The position numbers were made by a program, and so were the translations under genes. A model generated the notes under the pieces. The model saw nothing but the letters and a program-made list of their open reading frames with translations. It made no database searches and had not been told where the DNA came from. Shown piece after piece: positions 37,230 through 46,764 of a stretch of 64,000 nucleotides of DNA (positions are counted from its first letter, which is position 1; each line of letters begins with the position of its first letter). Source of the DNA: Saccharothrix longispora. Lineage in GTDB: Bacteria; Actinomycetota; Actinomycetes; Mycobacteriales; Pseudonocardiaceae. Where the stretch lies: positions 1-64,000 of the forward strand of contig NZ_NSDM01000010.1 in assembly GCF_030852425.1 (NCBI RefSeq). The letters are read 5' to 3'.

Positions 37230-39830
37230 GTGGGCAGCTACGTGCTCGATCTCCGGGAGGTCGACCGGACGCAGGTCGCCGTGGTCGGCGGCAAGGCCGC
37301 GCACCTGGGAGAACTCTCGCGGATCGAAGGCATCCGCGTGCCGGCCGGGTTCTGCGTGACGACCGACGCCTTCCGGCGGGTCGTGGAGGACGCGCCGTCG
37401 ATGGGCGACCGGCTGGACCTGCTGTCCCGCCTGGACCCCGACGACCGGGAGGAGATCCGCTCGCGCAGCGCGGAGGTCCGGCGGATCGTCGAGGGGATCG
37501 CCGTCCCCGACGACGTGGCGGCGGCGATCAGCGGCGCGTCCGCCCGGCTCGGCGGGGAAGTCGCCTGCGCCGTCCGCTCCAGCGCGACGGCGGAGGACCT
37601 GCCGGGGACCTCCTTCGCCGGCCAGCAGGACACGTACCTGAACGTCCTGGGACCGGCGGCGGTCCTCCGGCACGTCAGCCGGTGCTGGGCCTCGCTGTTC
37701 ACCGAGCGGGCGGTGACCTACCGGCTGCGCAACGGCTTCGACCACCGCGAGGTCCACATGGCCGTGGTCGTGCAGCGGATGGTCTTCCCGCACGCGGCCG
37801 GTGTCCTGTTCACGGCCGACCCCGTCACGTCCGACCGGAAGGTCGCCTCCGTCGAGGCCGGCTTCGGCCTCGGCGAAGCCCTGGTCTCCGGCCTGGTGAA
37901 CGCCGACGCCTACCGGGTGCGCGACGACGAGGTCACCGCCAAGGTGGTCGCCACCAAGGAACTGGCCCTCCGCGCCTCACCGGCCGGCGGGACGCGGCAA
38001 CAGGCGATCGAGCCCGCGCGGCAAAACCAGCCGGCACTGACGGACGCGCAGGTCGTGCGGCTCGTGCGGCTCGGCCGACGGATCGAAGCGCACTTCGGCC
38101 GCCCCCAGGACATCGAGTGGTGCCTGGTCGACGACGACTTCCTGGTCGTCCAGAGCCGACCGATCACCACGCTGTTCCCCATCCCCGAGACCGACGACGG
38201 GGAGAACCACGTCTACGTCTCCGTCGGTCACCAGCAGATGATGACCGACGCCATGAAGCCACTGGGGCTGTCCCTGTGGCAGCTGACGACGCCCCGCCCC
38301 ATGGCCGAGGCGGGTGGCAGGCTGTTCGTCGACGTCACCGGGCTGCTGGCGTCGCCCACGAGCCGCGCCGGCTTCCTGGAGGTCGTGGGGAAGTCCGACC
38401 CGCTGATCGGGGACGCGCTGAGGACCGTCCTCGAACGCGACGGCTTCGTCCCGTCGCTCCCGGACGACGCTCCCGCCGAGTCGATCCCCGGTGTCGCGCC
38501 GGTCGAGATCGAGACCGACCCGGCCGTCGTCACCGAGCTGATCGGGCGCGGCGAGGCGTCCGTCGCCGCGGTGGAACGCGACATCCGGACGAAGTCCGGC
38601 CCGGAACTGCTCGACTTCATCCTGGCGGACGTCCAGGAGCTGAGGAGGACGCTGTTCGATCCGCTGAGCACCCGGGTGATCACGGCGGCGATGCAGGCGA
38701 CGTGGTGGCTCAACGAACGACTGCACGACTGGCTGGGCGAGAAGAACGCGGCCGACGCGCTCACGCGGTCCGTCCCCCACAACGTCACGTCGGAGATGGG
38801 GTTGTCGCTCCTCGACGTCGCGGACGTGATCCGCCCGCACCCCGAAGTCGTCGACTTCCTGCGCGGTGTCGACGACGAGGGCTTCCTCGACGAGCTCGTC
38901 GGGCTCGCGGGCGGGCGGGAAGCACGGGATGCCATCCGGGCCTACCTCGACAGGTACGGCATGCGCTGCGTCGGCGAGATCGACATCACGAGGCCGCGGT
39001 GGGGCGAACGCCCCACCGCGCTCCTGCCCGTGATCCTGACCAACGTCGGGAACTTCGAGCCGGGCGCCGCCGGACGCCGCTTCGGACAAGGGCGGCAGGA
39101 GGCGTGGGAGAAGGAGCGGGAAATCCTGGAGCGCCTGCGAGCCCTGCCGGACGGGGAGCGGAAGGCCGAGGAGACCAAGCGGATGATCGACCGCGTCCGG
39201 ACGTTCACCGGGTGGCGGGAGTACCCCAAGTACTTCATGGTCAGTCGCTACTCCGTCTACAAGCGGGCCTTGCTGGCCGAGGCCGAGCGCCTGGTGCGGG
39301 CCGGTGTGCTCCGCCGGGAGGAGGACGTCTTCTTCCTGAGGTTCGAGGAACTCCACGACGTCGTGCGCACGCACCGGGTCGACGACGGGCTCGTCCGCCG
39401 GCGCGAGGTGGCGTTCAGGTCGTACCAGGCGCTCACCCCGCCCCGCGTGCTCACGTCCGATGGCGAGGCCGTCGCCGGGGTGTACCGGCGCGACGACCTG
39501 CCGGCCGGTGCGCTGGTCGGCCTCCCGGTGTCCGCCGGGACGGTCGAAGGGCGCGCCCGTGTCGTCCTGGACGTGGCGGAGGCCGACCTCGAACCGGGCG
39601 ACATCCTGGTCACGGCCCACACGGACCCCGGTTGGTCGCCCCTGTTCGTCGCGATCACGGGCCTGGTGACGGAGGTCGGGGGCCTGATGACCCACGGCGC
39701 GGTGATCGCGCGGGAGTACGGCCTGCCGGCCGTGGTCGGGGTGGAGAACGCCACGCGCTCGATCCGGGACGGGCAGCGGCTCCGCGTGAACGGAACCGAC
39801 GGGTACGTCGAGATCCTCCCCGCGACGTGA
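37230..39830 (+). CDS. rph: Rifampicin phosphotransferase (PEP-synthase-like dikinase)
   Basis: 866 residues in the order ATP-grasp domain (GGKAAHLGEL at the N-terminus, VRSSATAEDLPGTSFAGQQ, WCLVDDDFLVVQSRPI), rifampicin-binding helical domain, and swivelling His domain with GGLMTHGAVIAREYG; the phospho-accepting His is at about 822. Size and order match Listeria/actinomycete RPH, which phosphorylates rifampicin; the PEP-binding domain of PEP synthase is missing. GTG 37230 follows GGGGAAG. The RAE-like repeat upstream supports the assignment. Confidence 0.88.
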   Translation: MGSYVLDLREVDRTQVAVVGGKAAHLGELSRIEGIRVPAGFCVTTDAFRRVVEDAPSMGDRLDLLSRLDPDDREEIRSRSAEVRRIVEGIAVPDDVAAAISGASARLGGEVACAVRSSATAEDLPGTSFAGQQDTYLNVLGPAAVLRHVSRCWASLFTERAVTYRLRNGFDHREVHMAVVVQRMVFPHAAGVLFTADPVTSDRKVASVEAGFGLGEALVSGLVNADAYRVRDDEVTAKVVATKELALRASPAGGTRQQAIEPARQNQPALTDAQVVRLVRLGRRIEAHFGRPQDIEWCLVDDDFLVVQSRPITTLFPIPETDDGENHVYVSVGHQQMMTDAMKPLGLSLWQLTTPRPMAEAGGRLFVDVTGLLASPTSRAGFLEVVGKSDPLIGDALRTVLERDGFVPSLPDDAPAESIPGVAPVEIETDPAVVTELIGRGEASVAAVERDIRTKSGPELLDFILADVQELRRTLFDPLSTRVITAAMQATWWLNERLHDWLGEKNAADALTRSVPHNVTSEMGLSLLDVADVIRPHPEVVDFLRGVDDEGFLDELVGLAGGREARDAIRAYLDRYGMRCVGEIDITRPRWGERPTALLPVILTNVGNFEPGAAGRRFGQGRQEAWEKEREILERLRALPDGERKAEETKRMIDRVRTFTGWREYPKYFMVSRYSVYKRALLAEAERLVRAGVLRREEDVFFLRFEELHDVVRTHRVDDGLVRRREVAFRSYQALTPPRVLTSDGEAVAGVYRRDDLPAGALVGLPVSAGTVEGRARVVLDVAEADLEPGDILVTAHTDPGWSPLFVAITGLVTEVGGLMTHGAVIAREYGLPAVVGVENATRSIRDGQRLRVNGTDGYVEILPAT

Positions 39831-39834
39831 CGAA

Positions 39835-39869
39835 CCGGGCCTCGCCGCGCACCGGGCGGCGAGGCCCGG
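39835..39869. terminator. Bidirectional hairpin terminator between rph and the sortase
   Basis: Arms CGGGCCTCGCCGC and GCGGCGAGGCCCG, loop of 7, directly after the rph stop and before the convergent sortase stop at 39929. Confidence 0.75.
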
Positions 39870-39928
39870 GAGCGGCCGGACGTCCCCACTGTCGGCCGAC
39901 ACCCCTGCGCGGAGGCCGCGCCGCGACC

Positions 39929-40531
39929 TCAGACCAGGTCGGCGTAGGCGATGACGTTGTCCCGGTAGTCGCCGCTCGAGGGGTCGAAGGCGCCGCCGCA
40001 CGTGATCAGGCGCAGTTGTGGCGTGGCGGTTTCGCCGTACACGGTGTCGGTGGGGAAGCGGTCCTTGGGCACGCGGTCGACCCGGCGGACGGTGAAGGTG
40101 GCGGTGGTGCGGTCGTGGCGGACGACCTCGACGCGGTCGCCCGGGACCAGCTTCGCCAGGTCGTGGAAGATGCCGGGTTCTCCCCGGCCGTCGACGTGGC
40201 CGAGCAGGACGGCGGGCCCGGTGTCACCCGGTGCGGGACCGTGCTTGTACCAGCCGGCCTGAAGCGGTCGGTCCAGCGGTGGGACCTCGGCGGTGCCGTC
40301 GGCGTCGAGCCCGAGCGGGACCAGGCTGGAGCGGGCGCCGAGGGCGGGGATGCGCACCTCGACCGGTACCGCGTCGGACACGGCCGGTGGTGACGCCGCG
40401 GCGGGCTGTCCGACGGTGTGACCGGTCGGGCCGTCGTCGCCCGGCGACCAGAGCAGCCTCGCGGTGGACAGGCCGGCGATCAGCAGCGCGGCCGCGGTGG
40501 CGGCGATGATGGCGCGCGTGCGGGTGGTCAC
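39929..40531 (-). CDS. Class F sortase
   Basis: 200 residues: N-terminal membrane anchor (about 8-28), Pro/Ala linker, then a sortase barrel with the catalytic His in VLLGHVDG and Cys in LRLITCGG, and an Arg in the final segment (GDYRDNV). This is the actinobacterial class F/E type that attaches or processes secreted proteins. GTG 40531 overlaps the VWA gene stop (GTGA), so the two are translationally coupled and the VWA protein may be its substrate or partner. Confidence 0.87.
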   Translation of the reverse strand: MTTRTRAIIAATAAALLIAGLSTARLLWSPGDDGPTGHTVGQPAAASPPAVSDAVPVEVRIPALGARSSLVPLGLDADGTAEVPPLDRPLQAGWYKHGPAPGDTGPAVLLGHVDGRGEPGIFHDLAKLVPGDRVEVVRHDRTTATFTVRRVDRVPKDRFPTDTVYGETATPQLRLITCGGAFDPSSGDYRDNVIAYADLV

Positions 40532-41646
40532 GGCGCCGTCGACCCGTCACCGGTGTCCACGCCGCCGCGCGGGATGACGCTGACCTGCCGGTTGCCGGGA
40601 AGGGCCGCGGCCGGTGGCGGGCTGCCGGGGGTGGTGCTCGTGGGCGGGTCCGTGGTCGTGCCGGTGGTCGGGGTGGCGCTGGGCGTGGGTTCGAGGATGA
40701 TCACGTTGGTGCAGTCGGTGACCTTGCCCTGGCCGACGTGGTCGCCGCCGTGGGCGGTGACGCACAGCGGGTGGTCGCCCACGTCCAGCGGCGGGGTCTC
40801 GACGGTGTAGCGGACCTGGCGGGGACCGGGCTGGGGCAGTGCCGGGGTGATGTCGGTGATCGGCAGCTCGGGACCGCCGTCCACGGTCAGCGTCAGGTGG
40901 TGCAGTTCGGACGGGAACAGCGTCCCCAGCGCGGCGGGCAGGTCGCGGAAGTCGGGGGCGTGGACGCAGGCGCCGCCGGTGGCGTCGGACATCCGCTTCA
41001 GGCTTCGCGCGCCGTCGCCGCAGGTGGCGTCCGGCCCGAACGCCACGGTGTGGACGTCCACCCGCTCCGGCACCCCGGCCAGGACGCCCTCGAAGTCCTC
41101 CAGCGGGTGGTTGTCCCGGCCGTCGGACAGGAAGACCACGATCGACCGGGGTTCGGTCGTCGCGTTCGCGACGCCCGCGCCCGCCCTCAGTCCCGCGGTG
41201 AAGTTCGTGCTGCCGTCCTGCCACGGCAGGCCCGCCAGCGTTTGCCGGAACCCGGGACTCCCGGCCGGCCCGGTCCAGGCGGTCTGCGCCCCGGTGGAGA
41301 ACGCGACCAGGCCGACGGTGCCCACACCCAGGTGCGGCTGCCGCACCACCTGCTCGTGGAACTCGCCGACGGCCTGCTTCTCGGCGTCCCACCCGGTCTG
41401 GTCGAGGCTGCCGGAGCTGTCCAGCACGTACACCAGCGACGTCGTCGACGTCGCCGCCTTCGTGCCGATCGACGCCGTGCCGACCACCGTGGTGGTGCCC
41501 TTGGGGATGACCGTGTCGGGCAGCGGGGTCTCGATGTCCACCGCGATCCCGATCCCGCCGGGCAGCGTCCCGTCGACGGCGCCCGCCGGCACACCGCCGG
41601 CCAGTACCAGTGCGGCAGCGGCCGACACGGCTCCGAGCCTTCTCAT
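40528..41646 (-). CDS. Secreted von Willebrand factor A-domain protein
   Basis: 372 residues. Signal peptide 1-24; VWA domain about 60-250 with the MIDAS motif DSSGS, a Thr (TNFTAG) and Asp (FLSDGRDN); a beta-sandwich region follows (LTLTVDGGPELPI); the C-terminal tail is Thr/Pro-rich (TPTTGTTTDPP). No LPxTG and no C-terminal helix, so sortase anchoring by the classic route is unlikely. Metal-dependent adhesion or protein binding outside the cell is probable. Confidence 0.85.
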   Translation of the reverse strand: MRRLGAVSAAAALVLAGGVPAGAVDGTLPGGIGIAVDIETPLPDTVIPKGTTTVVGTASIGTKAATSTTSLVYVLDSSGSLDQTGWDAEKQAVGEFHEQVVRQPHLGVGTVGLVAFSTGAQTAWTGPAGSPGFRQTLAGLPWQDGSTNFTAGLRAGAGVANATTEPRSIVVFLSDGRDNHPLEDFEGVLAGVPERVDVHTVAFGPDATCGDGARSLKRMSDATGGACVHAPDFRDLPAALGTLFPSELHHLTLTVDGGPELPITDITPALPQPGPRQVRYTVETPPLDVGDHPLCVTAHGGDHVGQGKVTDCTNVIILEPTPSATPTTGTTTDPPTSTTPGSPPPAAALPGNRQVSVIPRGGVDTGDGSTAP

Positions 41647-41889
41647 CCGTCATGTCCTCACGTTGCGGGAGTCGCGCTCCTCCAACGAGCGCGTGGAGTA
41701 CCCGGATATCGCCCGATCGGGTGTTCTCCGTACAGCCGCCTCGACGACGGTCGCGGAATGCGCCGGACGCTCGCACTCGTCGGATGAGGGTGGATCGCGG
41801 CGCGCCACGACCGGGAAGCGGGCCGCCACGACGGCCACGGGATGCGGGCGTTCCCGTGGCCACCGGTGGCCTTCGGTGACGAAGCGCGG

Positions 41890-42417
41890 TCAGAGACCCA
41901 CGGTCAGGGCGCCCAGCAGCGTCAACTGGGAGATCCCCGTGGTCGCGCAGCTGATCGGGTCGGGGTTGAGCCCGGTGAGCTGCATCTTGGCCGGCTCGGC
42001 GGCGAACGTGCCGCCCGTGATCGACCCCAGCAGCAGGATGACGATGTTCGCACCCACCCTGCTGGAGGTCCTGTTGTAGGAGTACGTGCTGGGCGCGGCG
42101 GTCGGGTCGGTCCAGGTGAGGACCCGCGTGCCGCTGCCCTGGTAGAACAGCTGCGTGCAGCTGTAGTCCGGCAGCGTGGCCGTCTCGGTGTAGGAGCCGG
42201 TGGCGACGGAACCGTTGGTGCAGTTGAACAACTGCCCCTGGACGGTGACCGTGACGGTCTGCGGCGTGTTCGTCACCGGATGGCTGAAGGACACCACTTC
42301 GTTGACCAGGCACACCTGACCGGCGTCCGCGTTGGCGGCCGGCGCCGCGCCCGACAGCACCGCCGAGGCCACCAGGCAGGCGGTGGCGATGCGCGCGAGT
42401 GCTTTCATCCCGTTCAT
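41890..42417 (-). CDS. Secreted beta-rich protein, family member 2
   Basis: 175 residues with a signal peptide (MKALARIATACLVASAVLSG, cleavage near NADA) and a strand-rich domain containing TNTPQTVTVTV, Cys pairs (GQVCLVN, LFNCTN, DYSCTQ, ISCATT) and ITGGTFAAE. It shares this plan with the protein at 19901-20443, so the two are paralogues. ATG 42417 has AAGGG 9 bases upstream. Unknown function; probably part of the cell-envelope or secreted proteome. Confidence 0.75.
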   Translation of the reverse strand: MNGMKALARIATACLVASAVLSGAAPAANADAGQVCLVNEVVSFSHPVTNTPQTVTVTVQGQLFNCTNGSVATGSYTETATLPDYSCTQLFYQGSGTRVLTWTDPTAAPSTYSYNRTSSRVGANIVILLLGSITGGTFAAEPAKMQLTGLNPDPISCATTGISQLTLLGALTVGL

Positions 42418-43047
42418 CCACGAATCCCTTCGGATATCGGACCGGCGCCGTCCGGGAGGCCTCGCCGGCCCTCGATCCGGCACGCGGCGCGGTGGTTGTC
42501 GAGCACCCGGCCGGCGGGAAATCCCGAGAATGGCGTCGAGGTCGCGGCCCGGATGCCCGGCGACGAACCGACCGGCCGGAGAACGGACCTCGTCCTTCCC
42601 CGTTCGTCGGACACGACGCCTCGACCGGTGAACACCATACGGGAGAAGCCCGACGCCGCCACCATTTCCCCGTCGTCGGAGAGTCGGTGGACGCGTCCAC
42701 GCGAAAGTGGAATCCGCATCGCGGACGCACCGGCCACCTGATGGGTGCAATCAATTCCTGCCGGGAATGCCCGTGCCCGTTTTCTGCGGTCCGGTGACCA
42801 CGTCCGACGCGTCGATCGGGACGATGGTGCCACCCGCACGGCGCAACGGGTGCTCCGACAGGGTGGTCCGGCGGTCCGGATCGATCCCGGCGTCGGCGCG
42901 GGGCCCTGTTGCCGGTGGGGTCCGCGAGGCCGTCCTGGTGCGTCGCCCGCAGGCGGGGTGGTGGCGGCGGAACGCCGTGAGTGCGGCCTCGCGGTGTTCA
43001 CGGGCGCCGTTGTGCCGGCGGTCGCTCACGACGTCCTCGGGGGCAGG
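42418..43047. other. Region with no supported gene
   Basis: About 630 bases upstream of the secreted protein gene. All open frames are Arg/Pro/Gly-rich, lack ribosome sites and show no family features. It includes the promoter region of the gene at 42417. Confidence 0.4.
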
Positions 43048-43314
43048 TCACGAGTCGGTGGTGGGCACCCGCCTGCTCTTCTCCGGGTCGATCCAGCGGA
43101 TGCGCACGTCACCGGCCTCGTCACTCGGCACATCCCACAGCGCCGCGCCGCCGGCCCCGGAGCACGGCCCGAGATCGGGCTTGGCGCACAGCAGCCCGAG
43201 ATCGGGCTTGGCGCACAGCAGGTCGTGCACGTCGGCGGCGGACGTGATCGATCCCCCGCCGGTCGTGACGCCCACACCGACCACTTCCAGTCGGGAGTCG
43301 GTACATCGAGCCAC
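43048..43314 (-). CDS. Possible small hypothetical protein with internal duplication
   Basis: An 88-codon frame from GTG 43314 reads RLEVVGVGVTTGGGSITSA, then a duplicated LLCAKPDLG, then a more ordinary C-terminus (GGAALWDVPSDEAGDVRIRW). The C-terminal half looks coding by composition, but the start is uncertain and no ribosome site is seen. Could also be a gene remnant. Confidence 0.35.
   Translation of the reverse strand: MARCTDSRLEVVGVGVTTGGGSITSAADVHDLLCAKPDLGLLCAKPDLGPCSGAGGAALWDVPSDEAGDVRIRWIDPEKSRRVPTTDS
43167..43220. repeat. Perfect 27-bp tandem duplication
   Basis: Two identical 27-base units, each beginning GCCCGAGATCGGGCTTGG, lie head to tail (43167-43193, 43194-43220). In the minus-strand frame this duplicates LLCAKPDLG exactly. 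Identity at every base suggests a recent slippage event. Confidence 0.85.
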
Positions 43315-43767
43315 GTCGTCGTGACGGCGCAGGTCGCGGCGCGGTCGACGGGCCCTGCTGGTGCCGGCCCACCTGCGCTGCGACGACACCGACAGCCGCC
43401 TGGCCGAGGGGTTCGACGTCGGCCTGGTCGCCGACCGGCCGTGCTGCTCGGAAACACAAGCGCCACGGCACGAACGTCCGGGTCTTGGCCGATCCCGCCG
43501 GGCGACCTGCCCGTCGAGGCGCGGGTGGTCCGATCCGCGTCCCTGCAGGGGCGGGTGGCGCACCCCCTCGCCCGGGCAGCAGGCGGTCCACCGCTCCCAC
43601 GCCCGCGTCCGAGCCCTCGGCGAACGCGCCGTCCACCCTCGATACCCGGTGGCTACCGCGCCGACTCCGCTGCTCCACCACCCGCACCACCGACCTGACC
43701 CGAGCTGCCCCCGCACTCCGCCCCAATACCGGACGAGGTCGTCAAGGCCGACTGGCGGACACCTCGC

Positions 43768-44196
43768 TCATGGCGGGAAGGGCGTGAAGGCGTCGTCGGC
43801 GAGCCAGCAGGAGTACCCCTTCCGCACGTAGGCGGCGGTCGTGTACTGGCCCTCGCAGTAGCCGCCCTCTTCGAGCAGTTCGACGCGTACGACCTTGTCG
43901 CCTCGGAAGTAGACGAACAGCCCGCCGAACGCCCGGAGTGGCGACACCCTTTCGCCGACCAACGCGTCGATCCGCTCGTAGGAGGCGTCATCCATGTCGA
44001 ACAGGAAGAGCCGATCCCATTCCCAGTCGGTGAACTCCTTGAACGGCTTCCGGGCAAGATCGGACGTCATGAAGTCCTCCACCGCGGCGAGCAGCGCGGG
44101 GTTGCGCCTCGGCGGCTCGAGATCCTCTCCGCCGCACGCCACGGACAACGACACCACCAGTGCCAACAGCACGGTCGACCGCAGCTTGGTCATCAT
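43768..44196 (-). CDS. Small putative lipoprotein
   Basis: 142 residues. Signal peptide with a lipobox-like end (VVSLSVACGG, Cys near residue 21), then a soluble acidic domain (DWEWDRLFLFDMDDASYERID, LFVYFRGDKVVRVELLEE). GGAGGGG precedes the ATG pair at 44196/44193. No family recognised; probably a membrane-tethered exported protein. Confidence 0.75.
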   Translation of the reverse strand: MMTKLRSTVLLALVVSLSVACGGEDLEPPRRNPALLAAVEDFMTSDLARKPFKEFTDWEWDRLFLFDMDDASYERIDALVGERVSPLRAFGGLFVYFRGDKVVRVELLEEGGYCEGQYTTAAYVRKGYSCWLADDAFTPFPP

Positions 44197-44529
44197 GCCC
44201 CTCCGCCCACCCGGATCACGCAGTCGCCGCTCGCGGGCACGGAGCACGCCGGTGACCCCGGCAGTCTACCTGTGCCGGTCGAGGGCGGAGGACCGGCTCC
44301 ACGTGGCGACCGCCGGATCGACCCACTGGTCGGTCCTCCCCCCAAGGACATGGCGACTGCTGCGCAGGCTCCGCTGCTCCACCGCCCGCGCGACACCCGC
44401 ATGGCGTCGACGAGCTGGACACGCCGACCACCCACCGCGTCACCACCCCGACCGCCGGGTGGTCGAGAACGGGACGACTTCCCGGACGGCGGTGCCTTCG
44501 CCGCCTATACGGTTCGGGGACGAGCCGGC

Positions 44530-44935
44530 CGATCCAGTTCGCCGACATCAACTTCAAGCTCGCCGCCGTCCAGGAGTCGATGTACGACCAGGACCTCCTG
44601 CCGAGGTTCAGCCTGCGCGAGCACGCCGCCGAGCGGGGCTTCACCTACGACGGCGGGAGCGTCGAGGCGGTGCCTGAGCCCTGGCCTGCTTCGAGGCGCT
44701 CGAGGTCCCCGCAGAACTCGCGGAGAAGGTCACCGGGATCGGGATGGACGGCGGCAACGAGATCCACCTCGAGGTCGCGCCGAACTGGGACGGCGAGGAC
44801 GGACTGTTCGACGTCGACGAGTTCGCCGACCTGCGGCACTTCCCCGACCTGAAGTCGATGACGCTGTTCTGCACGGGCAACGAGGAGGCGCTGGAGACGC
44901 TGCGTGCCCGCGGGATCGAGGCGGACTGGCTCTGA
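44530..44935 (+). pseudogene. Frameshifted small protein gene (FADxNxKL-type family)
   Basis: One frame reads IQFADINFKLAAVQESMYDQDLLPRF up to about 44675; a second frame then reads ALEVPAELAEKVTGIGMDGG and NEIHLEVAPNWDGEDG to TGA 44935. Together they resemble one ~130-residue cytoplasmic protein of the DUF6892-like type found beside toxin/immunity genes; that family name is tentative. No start codon fits the first frame. The 3' part alone (from ATG 44744) could still be translated. Confidence 0.5.
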
Positions 44936-45149
44936 ACCGGCCGCTGCCGCTCGGGCACGTCCAGCGACGTGCGGACCCCGTCCGCCGCTCAGCCGTACCC
45001 CACGACGACGCGACAGCCGGGCCCACCCCGCCGGAAGGTGCCTTTCCCGTCGCCACGGTGCACCACCGCGGACGCCGGCGTTCCGCGACACCGGGCCGCC
45101 CGGATAATCGGCACGCACGATCACGACCCGACAGGACGAGGGCGCGGAC

Positions 45150-45575
45150 ATGAGCGACTGGAACGCCAAGGTCATCGAGGAGTTCAGGGCGAACGGGGGG
45201 CGCGTCGGCGGCCCGTTCGCCGGGGCACCCATGGTGTTGGTCCACCACCGGGGGCGCAAGAGCGGACGCGAACTGCTCACCCCCATGATGTACCTGCCGC
45301 ACGACACCGACGACGACGTCATCTACGTCTTCGCCTCCAAGGCGGGGGCGCCGGAAAACCCCGACTGGTACTACAACCTCACCACGGCGGGTCGCGCCAC
45401 CGTCGAACGCGGCACCGACACCCACCCCGTGATCGTCCGCGAGGTCACCGGCGTCGAGCGCGACCAGCGGTACGACGAACAGGCCCGCCGCTACCCCGGC
45501 TTCGCCGAGTACGCGCAGAAGACCGCCGGTATCCGCACCATTCCGGTCCTGGAACTCACCCGCACCACGGCGTAG
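45150..45575 (+). CDS. F420-type (Ddn/FDOR-like) nitroreductase-family protein
   Basis: 141 residues matching the deazaflavin (F420)-dependent reductase family: VLVHHRGRKSGRELLTPMMY near the N-terminus, then ENPDWYYNLTTAG and ARRYPGFAEYAQKTAGIRTIPVLEL. Members use F420H2 to reduce quinones or unsaturated compounds and include Ddn. Single gene, ATG 45150 after GAGGGCG. Confidence 0.88.
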   Translation: MSDWNAKVIEEFRANGGRVGGPFAGAPMVLVHHRGRKSGRELLTPMMYLPHDTDDDVIYVFASKAGAPENPDWYYNLTTAGRATVERGTDTHPVIVREVTGVERDQRYDEQARRYPGFAEYAQKTAGIRTIPVLELTRTTA

Positions 45576-45717
45576 ACCGTCGCCGGCCTGTATCGGGGTT
45601 CTCGGTGGGACGGGGCGCGGAGGTTGCGGCGCGGCCTGCGCGCCCCCCCGCGCCACCCCTCGGCGACCGGCACGCCGGTTGACCGGCGTCGGTGCGACCT
45701 GCCCGCGGGCAGGTGCG

Positions 45718-46644
45718 TCACCGCCCGTCGCGGTGGTCGGACGGCTGCCGGGCCGAGGCCGCTTCGGCGCGTTCCACCAGCCCGACGACGCGCTCGGCGA
45801 GTTCGGACCACAGTTCCCGCGGCAGGGTGTGGCCCATGCCGTTCACCAGCACCAGATCCGCGTCGGGAATGGCGTCCGCCGTGGCATGCCCGCCTCCGAG
45901 GTCGATCACGCGGTCGGAGGTGCCGTGCACGACCAGCGCGGGCACCTCCAGCGACCGCAGCCGTGCGGTGCGGTCGCCCGTGGCCACGGCCGCGAGCCCC
46001 TGTCGCTGGACGCCCAGGGCGTCGTACCCCCGGTCGTGGACGACCCCGGCGAGCGCGGCCACCTCGGCCTCGTCGAACGCGAAGACCGGTGACGCGGTGA
46101 TCCGCATGGCACGCACCCGCCATTCGACGAATGCCTCCCGATCCGGCGGCGGCGGGCCCAGCTCGGCGAACACCGAGAAGTCGGCCTCGCCCACGCCAGG
46201 CTCGCCGGTGGTCGACATCATCGACGTCAGCGACCGCACCCGCCCGGGGTGCTCGATCGCCAGGACCTGCGCGATCATCCCTCCCAGCGACGCCCCGACG
46301 ACGTGCGCCCCGCCCCACCCGAGCACGTCGAGCAGCCCGACGGCGTCCGCCGCCATGTCCGACAGCGCGTAGGACGCCGTCGACAGGTCGCCGGCCAGGG
46401 CGGCCGCGAAGTCCGGCACGGGCGCGTCGGGGAAGTGCGTCGACCGACCGGCGTCGCGGTTGTCGAACCGGACCACCTGGACGCCGCGATCCACCAGTTC
46501 CCGGCAGAACCCGTCCGGCCAGTCGACCAGCTGCGCGCCCGCGCCCATGACCAGCAGGACGGGCGGCGTGCCGGGGTCGCCCAGGCGCTCGTACGCGATC
46601 TCGATGCGGGACGGGCCGACGTCCCGCGCTCTTCGTTCCGGCAT
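45718..46644 (-). CDS. Alpha/beta hydrolase
   Basis: 308 residues of the alpha/beta-hydrolase fold: VLLVMGAGAQLVDWPDGFC (oxyanion segment), nucleophile elbow VVGASLGGM, acid VVHGTSDRVIDLGGG, and catalytic His in LVNGMGHTLP. Close to the esterase/haloalkane-dehalogenase-like group. It is downstream of the P450 (120-bp gap, same strand), so it could belong to the biarylitide-like operon, but this layout does not prove it. Confidence 0.85.
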   Translation of the reverse strand: MPERRARDVGPSRIEIAYERLGDPGTPPVLLVMGAGAQLVDWPDGFCRELVDRGVQVVRFDNRDAGRSTHFPDAPVPDFAAALAGDLSTASYALSDMAADAVGLLDVLGWGGAHVVGASLGGMIAQVLAIEHPGRVRSLTSMMSTTGEPGVGEADFSVFAELGPPPPDREAFVEWRVRAMRITASPVFAFDEAEVAALAGVVHDRGYDALGVQRQGLAAVATGDRTARLRSLEVPALVVHGTSDRVIDLGGGHATADAIPDADLVLVNGMGHTLPRELWSELAERVVGLVERAEAASARQPSDHRDGR

Positions 46645-46764
46645 GGCCGCAACGATAAACCGGGCGGGCGGCGCGGAAATCGGACCGCGGTCCGATGTTT
46701 TTCCCTGGACCTGGGTCTTATGGTGGAAATGGGAAGATCGCGGGACCGGACAGGTCCCACCCGC

